NCBI GenBank assembly: GCA_937900485.1
Contig: CALCEL010000096.1
Span: 1 to 23,484 of the forward strand
Direction of reading: 5' to 3'
Source: an uncultured Prevotellaceae bacterium
GTDB taxonomy: Bacteria > Bacteroidota > Bacteroidia > Bacteroidales > Bacteroidaceae
DNA length: 23,484 nt
The position numbers and the translations under genes were made by a program. Positions 7,215 through 13,847 of the stretch are shown in pieces. Within the stretch, counting starts at the first letter, position 1, and the number at the start of each line of letters is the position of its first letter. Under the pieces are notes generated by a model that searched no databases, had not been told where the DNA came from, and saw only the letters and a list, made by a program, of their open reading frames with translations.

Positions 7215-7685
7215 TTATTTTATGAATTTGAATGTCCTTGTCGCAGTCTTCACGATATACACCGTTCCCTTGACAGCGTTGAAACTCAGGTTAACTCGTC
7301 CGTCCGCACCTATAACGCCTGATGAGACCTTGACGCCGTTAGCGTTATACACCTCAACGGAAGATCCATTAGGCAAGCCGTAGCACTGCAGACCATCTGA
7401 GAAAGCGAATGTAGGATTGAAAGTCTCAAAGTCATCCACCGAGGTGGCAATGTCCTCGAAACTAAATGAATAGAAGTCTTTCAGGGAATAAGACACTGTC
7501 GTTGACTCCGTTGATATCACCATGTCTTCAGTATTGAAAGACACCACAGGTTTATCATTCAACATGAAAGATGTCTTTCCACCATCTGCGTCAGTAACGA
7601 CAAGCATGTCACTTGCCGCAACCGACTGAGCAAATAACGTAAAGACAGACGCGAAGGATAACACCTTAAAAAATCTCTTTACCAT
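7215..7685 (-). CDS. Small secreted protein with a type IX-like C-terminal sorting tail
   Basis: I do not recognise a family for this 156-residue protein. It has a Sec signal peptide (MVKRFFKVLSFASVFTLFAQSVAA). The ATG at 7685 is chosen over one 13 codons upstream because it places the charged start of the signal correctly and fits the promoter at 7722-7753. Residues 27-60 (MLVVTDADGGKTSFML and onward) share the strand-rich lead-in pattern of the downstream secreted protein. Residues 109-156 (SVEVYNANGVKVSSG ... GTVYIVKTATRTFKFIK) resemble the C-terminal domain that sends proteins through the type IX secretion system, with the VYN-x-x-G and Y-I-V-K strands and a short basic end. It may be a surface or adaptor protein; its role is unknown. 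Confidence 0.75.
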   Translation of the reverse strand: MVKRFFKVLSFASVFTLFAQSVAASDMLVVTDADGGKTSFMLNDKPVVSFNTEDMVISTESTTVSYSLKDFYSFSFEDIATSVDDFETFNPTFAFSDGLQCYGLPNGSSVEVYNANGVKVSSGVIGADGRVNLSFNAVKGTVYIVKTATRTFKFIK

Positions 7686-7721
7686 ATTCAACAAATTTAG
7701 TATTATAACTTTTTGCGATTG

Positions 7722-7753
7722 CAAAGCTACCGCAAAACGAATGATTTGTCAAT
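7722..7753 (-). promoter_or_regulatory. Promoter of the small secreted protein gene
   Basis: On the minus strand ATTG (7753-7750) is followed after 20 bases by TAGCTTTG (7729-7722). The -7 box is a full match to TAnnTTTG and the -33 box matches three of four bases. The leader would be about 30 nt. The choice supports the ATG at 7685. Confidence 0.65.
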
Positions 7754-8046
7754 ACTCTAATTTAGGCAAATAATAACACTGATATCTCCTATATGGTTAT
7801 ACGAGACAAGAAAAAAATACCTTGACGCAAGACAAAAATGCCAACTTTTGGGTATCAGTATTCCACCAACATTTGTGAGAAGTTGTCACAGGTGACGGTC
7901 ACTATAACATTAGCACTCATACACTTACTCATAAACACCTGAGACCCGTAGCGATAAAAAAACAAGTAACACGCTGACGACAGACTGAGTACAAGGTTCT
8001 ACGCAGTCAACATCCACAGACGCAGTCCATAGGCAAGCCGAACACA
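7754..8046. other. Gene-free spacer between the oad terminator and the small secreted protein promoter
   Basis: About 290 bases with many stops in all frames. I see no tRNA, no long inverted repeat and no recognised regulatory element. It separates the end of the oxaloacetate decarboxylase operon from the next transcript on the same strand. Confidence 0.5.
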
Positions 8047-8089
8047 CAAAAAAAATACGGGAATCCGATAAACATTAGACTCCCGTATT
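8047..8089 (-). terminator. Rho-independent terminator of the oadGAB operon
   Basis: A 9-bp perfect stem (8054-8062 with 8081-8089; ATACGGGA core) is followed on the minus strand by a run of eight T (8055-8048). It lies 27 bases after the oadB stop. Confidence 0.9.
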
Positions 8090-8116
8090 GATATATAAAC
8101 CACTATTTATTGACAA

Positions 8117-9379
8117 TCAGACAGCCATACCCTGAAGGAAGGAGATGAGCACACCGGCAGCCACAGCAGAACCGATAACGCCTGACACATTTGATGACAT
8201 ACAATAGTTAAGTACATGATTCTTCGGGTCGTACTTAGTAGATATCTCATTACATACACGTGATGCCATAGGAACAGCAGACAAACCAGTAGCGCCAATC
8301 AGCGGATTAATCTTCTTCTTAGAGAAGAGATTACATATCTTAACCATGAAGATACCTGACGCAATTGACAATCCGAAGGCGAAAAATCCACCCACCACAA
8401 TACCTATTGTAGTCCAGTTCAGGAACGCCTGCACTGTCATCGTGGCACCGACACACAATCCGAGGAATACCGTGCAAGTGTTCATGACAGCATTAGATAT
8501 TGTGTCGAACAGACGAGCGGTGTCAGAACCAATCTCCTTAAGCAGGTTACCGAACATGAGCATTCCGATGAGGCTGACAGCTGACGGCACGAGGAGAGCC
8601 ACGATGGTAGTTACTGCGATCGGGAATATAATCTTAATCACCTTCTCATTCTTGATCTTGTTGTTTGAAGGGTAAAGTTTATCCTGCTCCTTCATATTAA
8701 TCTTCAACTCCTTCTCCGAGCACAGCATCTTAACAACGAGCGGTATGATAACCGGCACGAGTGCCATGTAGGAATATGCCGCGATGGCAATAGGAGCGAG
8801 AAGATGCGGAGCAAGCTTAATAGTAGTGAATATCGCAGTCGGTCCATCGGCGCCTCCGATGATACCAAGAGCGGCTGCCTCCTTGATGTTGAAGAAGCCG
8901 GAACCAACGGCACACAACAGCACGGTAAAGATTCCGAGCTGAGCAGCAGCGCCGAAGATAGAGAGACGAAGGTTACGCAGCATCGGTCCGAAGTCCGTCA
9001 ACGCCCCCACTCCCATGAAGATAATCGGCGGCAGGAATCCAGTCTTGATGAGCATATAATAGAGGAAGTTCATCAGTCCGAGCTCATGCGCAATGGCAGG
9101 AAGGGACATCTCCCATATATTCTCGGTGAGGACCTTACCCGTGGCATCCACTATGCGTCCGTTCTCGTCAGCCTGGAACACACCCATCTCACCACCCGGG
9201 AAGTTCGCCACCAGCACACCGAAGGCGATAGGAATGAGGAGCAATGGCTCAAAGTGCTTCACAATACCGAGGTACAAGAGTACGAAGGCAAGCAGATACA
9301 TTATTACATACGTACCATTTGACGCCACGATGTCGCTGAACGCTGTCATCTGGTACAAGTTATTTAATATTTCTTCCAT
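8117..9379 (-). CDS. oadB: Sodium-translocating oxaloacetate decarboxylase, beta subunit
   Basis: This 420-residue membrane protein is the beta subunit of the biotin-dependent sodium-pumping decarboxylases. It takes the carboxyl group from carboxybiotin on the alpha subunit, releases CO2 and exports Na+. The signature GGADGPTAIF (175-184) holds the essential Asp (D178, equivalent to Asp203 of Klebsiella OadB). The C-terminal SSNVSGVIGSAVAAGVL (395-411) is the conserved Na+-site helix region. Length is typical (about 375-435). A 14-residue stretch rich in Lys/Asn between TM halves (residues 221-247) is a cytoplasmic loop. The start is 8 bases after the oadA stop, so translation is likely coupled. 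MmdB of methylmalonyl-CoA decarboxylase is closely related; the OadA-type alpha subunit upstream decides for oxaloacetate. Confidence 0.94.
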   Translation of the reverse strand: MEEILNNLYQMTAFSDIVASNGTYVIMYLLAFVLLYLGIVKHFEPLLLIPIAFGVLVANFPGGEMGVFQADENGRIVDATGKVLTENIWEMSLPAIAHELGLMNFLYYMLIKTGFLPPIIFMGVGALTDFGPMLRNLRLSIFGAAAQLGIFTVLLCAVGSGFFNIKEAAALGIIGGADGPTAIFTTIKLAPHLLAPIAIAAYSYMALVPVIIPLVVKMLCSEKELKINMKEQDKLYPSNNKIKNEKVIKIIFPIAVTTIVALLVPSAVSLIGMLMFGNLLKEIGSDTARLFDTISNAVMNTCTVFLGLCVGATMTVQAFLNWTTIGIVVGGFFAFGLSIASGIFMVKICNLFSKKKINPLIGATGLSAVPMASRVCNEISTKYDPKNHVLNYCMSSNVSGVIGSAVAAGVLISFLQGMAV

Positions 9380-9387
9380 AAGTCAAT

Positions 9388-11223
9388 TTAAGCAAGTTTC
9401 ATAATAGCATCATCTTCTTCCACGGAGTCGCCTGACTTAGCCAATATGGCGGTGATGACTCCCGGCTTGTCCGCGCGGATAGCGTTGAAGGTCTTCATGG
9501 CCTCGATGTATCCGAGTATGTCACCAGCCTGTACTCTGTCACCCACCTTCTTAGGTGTCTCAGAGTTATCCTTGACGAGGTAGAACTTGCCCTCAAGCGG
9601 AGCGAGCACATCCTCGCCCTCTCCAGCAGGAGCGTTCTGAGCGGCAGGTGCGCTGGCGGCAGGAGCAGGAGCGTCTCCGTATGCGATCTCCACCTTATAG
9701 TTGACGCCGTTGACATTGACTGTGACAGACTTAGGTCCCTCACCCGCTGCCGGTGCGCTCTTCGCAGCCTTACGCTTAGCTAGGTCAGCCTCGAAGTCAG
9801 CTTTAGCCTTGCCAGACTTATATGCGCGGTACTGTTCTGGGTGCATGGCAAGCTCAAACAGCTCCTCGTCGTCCTGACCGAGTTCCCATCCGTTCTCCTT
9901 CATCTCAGCCTTGAAGTCCTCCAGCTTGTCAGGATAATATGACTGAGGATCCTGAGTCTCGAACTCACGTCCCTGTTCCTCTGCCATCTTGACAAGCTCC
10001 GGAGCGACAGGTCCAGGCAGCTGTCCAGACTTTCCGAGAATCATGTCCCAGATATTGTCGGCAATCATTGACCATCTTTCCTTACCCTTCTCCATCTGCA
10101 TCACGTTCATGAGAGCGAGGTTCTTGACATACTGAGAGAACGGAGTGACGAGGCAAGGATAACCCACCTTAGGCCACACGTACGCCACCTCGTCGAACAG
10201 TTTGACGAGCAGTTGGTCAGTAGTCAGCTCTGGCTGGTTGTTCTTCACCTTCCACTTGTTAAGTGACTTGAGGTTGTCCTCGAGGTCAGTCATGAGTGAA
10301 CCCATCATACCTCCAGGCAGACCTGGCTTGACGAGCAACGAGTTGTTCAGGTGATTCAACTCTGGAATATAGTATCCGAGGAAGTCGTCACACATATTCT
10401 GAACCTGAGTACGCACCTCCATGTACGCCTCCATGTTTATCTCCTTAACCTTGAAGCCGGCATCCTTGAGCATCTCCTGCACGGCGATGATGTCAGCGTG
10501 TCCTGTACCCCATGAGAGAGGAGACACGGCAGTGTCCACATAGTCACATCCAGCCTTACATACCTCAAGGATAGAAGCCATACAGAAGCCTGGGCCTGCA
10601 TGTGAGTGATACTGGATCACGATGTCATTCTTGTACGCCTTGATTCCCTCCACGATCTTGCCCAGCGACACGGGACGTCCGATACCTGCCATATCCTTGA
10701 GACAGATCTCGTCAGCGCCTGCGTCGATGAATGTCTTGGCAAGGTTGACATAGTAGTCGACAGTGTGTATCGGCGAGTACGTGATACACAAAGAGGCCTG
10801 CGCTATCATACCAGCCTCCTTGGCGTACTGTATTGAAGGTATAACGTTGCGAGGGTCATTAAGTCCACAGAAGATTCTGGTGATATCCGTACCCTGAGCT
10901 TTTTTTACTTTATAAAAGAGCTTACGCAAGTCCTTAGGACATGGACTCATACGAAGTCCGTTGAGAGCTCGGTCGAGCATGTGGGTCTGTATGCCCGCCT
11001 CATGGAAAGGCTTAGTCCACTCACGAACAGACTTGTTAGGATTCTCTCCATACAGGAGGTTAACCTGCTCAAAGCCTCCACCGTTTGTCTCCACACGGTC
11101 GAAACATCCCATTCTGATGATAGCCGGAGCTACCTTTACAAGCTGGTCCACACGTGGCTGATACTTACCTGCGCTCTGCCACATATCACGGAAGACCAAA
11201 GAGAATTTCACTTCTTTTGCCAT
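9388..11223 (-). CDS. oadA: Oxaloacetate decarboxylase alpha subunit with C-terminal biotinyl domain
   Basis: This 611-residue protein is the carboxyltransferase subunit that moves the C4 carboxyl of oxaloacetate to biotin, giving pyruvate. Residues 5-290 form an HMGL-like TIM barrel: D13 in FRDMWQS, K176 in LKDMAG and metal ligands H206/H208 in QYHSHAG align with the catalytic Asp, Lys and two His of known OadA. The conserved PYC/OADA domain follows (about 295-470; KPGLPGGMMGSL). An Ala/Pro-rich linker (515-535) leads to a biotinyl domain with EAMKTFN, K577 being the biotin site. The motif is EAMKT rather than the common EAMKM, and the first motif is FRDMWQS rather than LRDAHQS, so this is a divergent subtype found in Bacteroidota. 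It lies 29 bases after oadG and 8 before oadB. Confidence 0.93.
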   Translation of the reverse strand: MAKEVKFSLVFRDMWQSAGKYQPRVDQLVKVAPAIIRMGCFDRVETNGGGFEQVNLLYGENPNKSVREWTKPFHEAGIQTHMLDRALNGLRMSPCPKDLRKLFYKVKKAQGTDITRIFCGLNDPRNVIPSIQYAKEAGMIAQASLCITYSPIHTVDYYVNLAKTFIDAGADEICLKDMAGIGRPVSLGKIVEGIKAYKNDIVIQYHSHAGPGFCMASILEVCKAGCDYVDTAVSPLSWGTGHADIIAVQEMLKDAGFKVKEINMEAYMEVRTQVQNMCDDFLGYYIPELNHLNNSLLVKPGLPGGMMGSLMTDLEDNLKSLNKWKVKNNQPELTTDQLLVKLFDEVAYVWPKVGYPCLVTPFSQYVKNLALMNVMQMEKGKERWSMIADNIWDMILGKSGQLPGPVAPELVKMAEEQGREFETQDPQSYYPDKLEDFKAEMKENGWELGQDDEELFELAMHPEQYRAYKSGKAKADFEADLAKRKAAKSAPAAGEGPKSVTVNVNGVNYKVEIAYGDAPAPAASAPAAQNAPAGEGEDVLAPLEGKFYLVKDNSETPKKVGDRVQAGDILGYIEAMKTFNAIRADKPGVITAILAKSGDSVEEDDAIMKLA

Positions 11224-11252
11224 TTCTTCTATATAGTTTTTATTATTGTCGA

Positions 11253-11522
11253 TTAAAGTTTAGTAATCTTAGAGACGTGTCCCTTACCGCCAGTGATGTT
11301 AGACACAGCAGCCTCGATGACGGCTTTGACTGTCGGGTCGACACTTTGACTCGTCTGAGCTGCCGGCGACATCTTCTTAGTGGTCGTCTCCTCAGGCGCA
11401 AACCTGTTCACTAATTTGATAAGCACATTGCCAAGTCCAATTACGATAAGCAAGATGCAGAACACCGTAATCATACCGACACACATGAGCATGAAAGCTC
11501 CGGAAATGTCATTATTTATCAT
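11253..11522 (-). CDS. oadG: Oxaloacetate decarboxylase gamma subunit
   Basis: This 89-residue protein has one membrane segment (about residues 9-32, FMLMCVGMITVFCILLIVIGLG) followed by a hydrophilic tail, the layout of OadG. It anchors the alpha subunit to the membrane-bound beta subunit. The first part matches OadG (a G-M-x-x-V-F helix followed by LVNRFAPEE). The tail lacks the His/Asp-rich zinc-binding end known from Klebsiella OadG; instead it ends AAVSNITGGKGHVSKITKL. It is the first gene of the oadG-oadA-oadB operon, with a -7 promoter box at 11580-11587. Confidence 0.85.
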   Translation of the reverse strand: MINNDISGAFMLMCVGMITVFCILLIVIGLGNVLIKLVNRFAPEETTTKKMSPAAQTSQSVDPTVKAVIEAAVSNITGGKGHVSKITKL

Positions 11523-11579
11523 CCTTGTATATATTTATATAATTAATCTCAAGATAAATCCGTTTATGTCTTTCATACG

Positions 11580-11587
11580 CAAAAGTA
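11580..11587 (-). promoter_or_regulatory. -7 promoter box of the oadGAB operon
   Basis: The minus strand reads TACTTTTG, a full match to TAnnTTTG, 57 bases before the oadG ATG. No TTTG is found 19-21 bases upstream, so the -33 element is weak or absent. Confidence 0.55.
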
Positions 11588-11646
11588 ACATTTTTCCTGA
11601 AAAGTCTATATTCACGCTTACGACAAAAAAACGATGATATGTTATA

Positions 11647-11691
11647 AAACATAATGACGGAGCGAAGAACACGACGCTCGAGACACGTCAT
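11647..11691 (-). terminator. Probable terminator after the MFS transporter gene
   Basis: ATGACG/CGTCAT (11654-11659 with 11686-11691) and GAGCG/CGCTC (11660-11664 with 11675-11679) form a stem interrupted by a six-base bulge. On the minus strand it is followed by a T-rich ATTATGTTTTAT. It begins 3 bases after the MFS stop and precedes the oad promoter. Confidence 0.5.
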
Positions 11692-11693
11692 CA

Positions 11694-13136
11694 TCACTCG
11701 ATTGGCTTATACTTAGGCACCAGGGCTTTCATGATGAACCACGCCACGAGATATGCCACGGCACAGTAACAGAATATCATCATGTATCCGGCAGGCTTAC
11801 CCACGACGCCGAAGAACGAGAAGTCTGCCCCCAGGCTCTCAGCATATGTAAACAACATACCTGAGCACTTGTTGATGGCGAACGAGCACAGACCACCGAA
11901 CAACGTACCGATGCCGGTGATAGTGGCTATGGCGCGCTTAGGGAACATATCACCTATCGTAGAATACAGATTGGCGCTCCACGCCTGGTGTCCAGCTCCG
12001 GCAAGTCCAATGATGACACATGGTAACCACACCGAGTAGGACGCCAACGGCTGAGCGAACATGGCGAAAATCGGGAGGAACGCAAAGATAAGCATTGCGC
12101 GCATACGTCCAGCGTACGGCTCCATACCTTTCTGCTCCACAAAATACTTAGGCAGATAACCACCAAAGATTGACACGATGGTCACGATAAGATACAAGAC
12201 GAATATCAGCATCTGTCCGGTGAACGTGGTGACTGGGAATCCCAGTTCCTTGAAGTAGGCAGGGGCCCAGAACAGGAAGAACCACCACACACCGTCCGTC
12301 AAGAGCTTGCCGACAATGAAAGCCCACGTCTGACGATACATGAAACAATCGATTATAGAGAAGTCGCCTGCAACAAACGTCTTGTCTTCCTCGTCACTCA
12401 CCGGTGCCGCCCCGTCATCAGAGTTGATGTACGCCAGCTCCGTCTCATTCATGAAACGGCAGTCCGTCGGTTTGTCGTAGGCGAACAACCATAGACCTGC
12501 CCACACGAAACCAAGCGCACCAATAATGACGAATGACATCTCCCAGCCCCACTGCTTAGCCAAGACTGGGATGGTGAGCGGAGCCACCAACGCTCCTATT
12601 GACGCGCCTGAGTTGAAAATCGAGGTGGCAAGTGCCCTGTCTTTCTTAGGGAAGAACTCCGCAGTCACCTTTATAGCGGCAGGGAAGTTACCCGCCTCAC
12701 CCACAGCAAGAATCATACGGCAAGCGATGAACAGCCAGACACTGAGCGTCAGACCCATAAGACTGATCTGAGCCGCCTTGTCCATAAGCATGAACTCATC
12801 AACGGAACTGAGTCCCTCAGCCCGTACGGCTACCCATCCGCAACCAGCGTGAAGACAAGCACCCAAGCTCCATACCACAATGGCCCAGATATATCCTTTC
12901 CTTGTACCCATCCAGTCGATGAACTTGCCGGCAAACAGGCTTATCACCGCATAGAAGATAGAGAAAAAGGATGTTATCGTACCATAATCATCATCATTCC
13001 ACTGAAACTCCGGCTTAATAAAATCTGCCCATGTGAGAGAGAGAACCTGACGGTCCATGTAATTGATAGTTGTAGCTAGAAACAACATAGCACAAATCAC
13101 CCAACGGTAATTTGACATTTTGTTAGTTGAAGTCAT
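11694..13136 (-). CDS. MFS transporter, ACS family, hexuronate (ExuT)-like
   Basis: This 480-residue protein has about 12 membrane segments. Its first helix reads RWVICAMLFLATTINYMDRQ, close to the signature of the anion:cation symporter family (ExuT, GudP, DgoT), proton-driven importers of glucuronate, galacturonate and related sugar acids. Other family marks are GKFIDWMGTRKGY in the first loop, RMILAVGEAGNFPAAIK (helix 4) and NSGASIGALVAPL (helix 5). Substrate is inferred: galacturonate or glucuronate from pectin or host glycans is plausible, but no uronate catabolic genes are in the window. The start may be the ATG at 13136 or the one six codons later (13118); neither has a clear ribosome binding site. 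Its own promoter lies at 13170-13201, so it is separate from folB upstream. Confidence 0.87.
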   Translation of the reverse strand: MTSTNKMSNYRWVICAMLFLATTINYMDRQVLSLTWADFIKPEFQWNDDDYGTITSFFSIFYAVISLFAGKFIDWMGTRKGYIWAIVVWSLGACLHAGCGWVAVRAEGLSSVDEFMLMDKAAQISLMGLTLSVWLFIACRMILAVGEAGNFPAAIKVTAEFFPKKDRALATSIFNSGASIGALVAPLTIPVLAKQWGWEMSFVIIGALGFVWAGLWLFAYDKPTDCRFMNETELAYINSDDGAAPVSDEEDKTFVAGDFSIIDCFMYRQTWAFIVGKLLTDGVWWFFLFWAPAYFKELGFPVTTFTGQMLIFVLYLIVTIVSIFGGYLPKYFVEQKGMEPYAGRMRAMLIFAFLPIFAMFAQPLASYSVWLPCVIIGLAGAGHQAWSANLYSTIGDMFPKRAIATITGIGTLFGGLCSFAINKCSGMLFTYAESLGADFSFFGVVGKPAGYMMIFCYCAVAYLVAWFIMKALVPKYKPIE

Positions 13137-13169
13137 TTGTTATTAAGGTAATTTTCGGTATTATCTCCG

Positions 13170-13201
13170 CAAAGATAAAAAAAATGTTTTTTTCAGTCAA
13201 G
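13170..13201 (-). promoter_or_regulatory. Promoter of the MFS transporter gene
   Basis: On the minus strand CTTG (13201-13198) is followed after 20 bases by TATCTTTG (13177-13170), a full -7 match and a three-of-four -33 match. It lies in the gap directly after the folB stop. Confidence 0.65.
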
Positions 13202-13214
13202 GTTTAGGTTACAT

Positions 13215-13577
13215 TTATTCACGGCTCTTCACTATTTCCACGCCCGCCCCGGCACAATCGGCGCCCATCGGCGGATTCTCCTTCATCAGCCTCAATTTGA
13301 TGCTTGTCACATCAGGGAAAGTGGAGAACAGAGTGTTCACTATCCTACCAGCCACGTGCTCCAGCAGCTTGGAGTTCTGAGCCATCTCACCTTTCACGAC
13401 CTCCAGCACCTCAGCGTAATTGACGGTGTGCTCAAGTGAGTCCGTCCTCATCGCCTCGCTGAAGTCCGTCTCGAATTCGATGTCTATGTCATAATACGCT
13501 CCCACTTTCTGTTCCTGTGGCAAAACGCCATGATAGGCGTAAAGTCTCAGGCCTTTCAATATAACCTTGTTTGTCAT
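13215..13577 (-). CDS. folB: Dihydroneopterin aldolase
   Basis: This 120-residue protein catalyses the retro-aldol cleavage of 7,8-dihydroneopterin to 6-hydroxymethyl-dihydropterin and glycolaldehyde in folate synthesis. It shows the FolB N-terminus ILKGLRLYAYHGVLPQEQ with E22, the conserved Y54 in the TVNYAEV strand and catalytic K99 in RLMKENPP. Length is exactly that of the family (about 120), which acts as an octamer. The ATG at 13577 was chosen because upstream in-frame ATGs add 24 residues with no counterpart and would run across the promoter at 13595-13625. It is divergent from the large glycosidase-phosphatase gene. No other folate gene is adjacent. Confidence 0.94.
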   Translation of the reverse strand: MTNKVILKGLRLYAYHGVLPQEQKVGAYYDIDIEFETDFSEAMRTDSLEHTVNYAEVLEVVKGEMAQNSKLLEHVAGRIVNTLFSTFPDVTSIKLRLMKENPPMGADCAGAGVEIVKSRE

Positions 13578-13594
13578 CGTCAGTATTTTTACTG

Positions 13595-13625
13595 CGAAAA
13601 TACACGTATTTTTCCATTCCACAAA
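13595..13625 (-). promoter_or_regulatory. Promoter of folB
   Basis: On the minus strand TTTG (13625-13622) is followed after 19 bases by TATTTTCG (13602-13595), one mismatch from TAnnTTTG. The spacing is ideal. Transcription would start about 11 bases before the folB ATG, a very short leader. Confidence 0.65.
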
Positions 13626-13724
13626 AAATACCGATGACATATTTACCACACGAAATATTGAGATATTCGACCTTAACCATCAAGTTATCCCCATCTCGGC
13701 ATCACACTTATCAATATTTTTTCA

Positions 13725-13732
13725 TACATTTG
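13725..13732 (+). promoter_or_regulatory. -7 promoter box of the glycosidase-phosphatase gene
   Basis: TACATTTG matches TAnnTTTG, 115 bases before the ATG at 13848. No TTTG lies at the usual -33 spacing, which may mean a weak or activator-dependent promoter. An AAGGA stretch about 10 bases before the ATG could act as a ribosome binding site. Confidence 0.45.
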
Positions 13733-13847
13733 TCATTGAAAGGGGTTATAAGCATAATATTATTGAACAAGATTATTTCACACCCGTGGGCGTACATGGG
13801 CTCAGGGAAACAGACGGACTCACTATTTAACGAAAAGGAAAACTATT

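Noticed and set aside
8117..11522. Methylmalonyl-CoA decarboxylase instead of oxaloacetate decarboxylase
   Set aside because: The alpha subunit has an HMGL-like barrel with a PYC/OADA domain and an attached biotinyl domain, not the carboxyltransferase (crotonase-fold) MmdA subunit.
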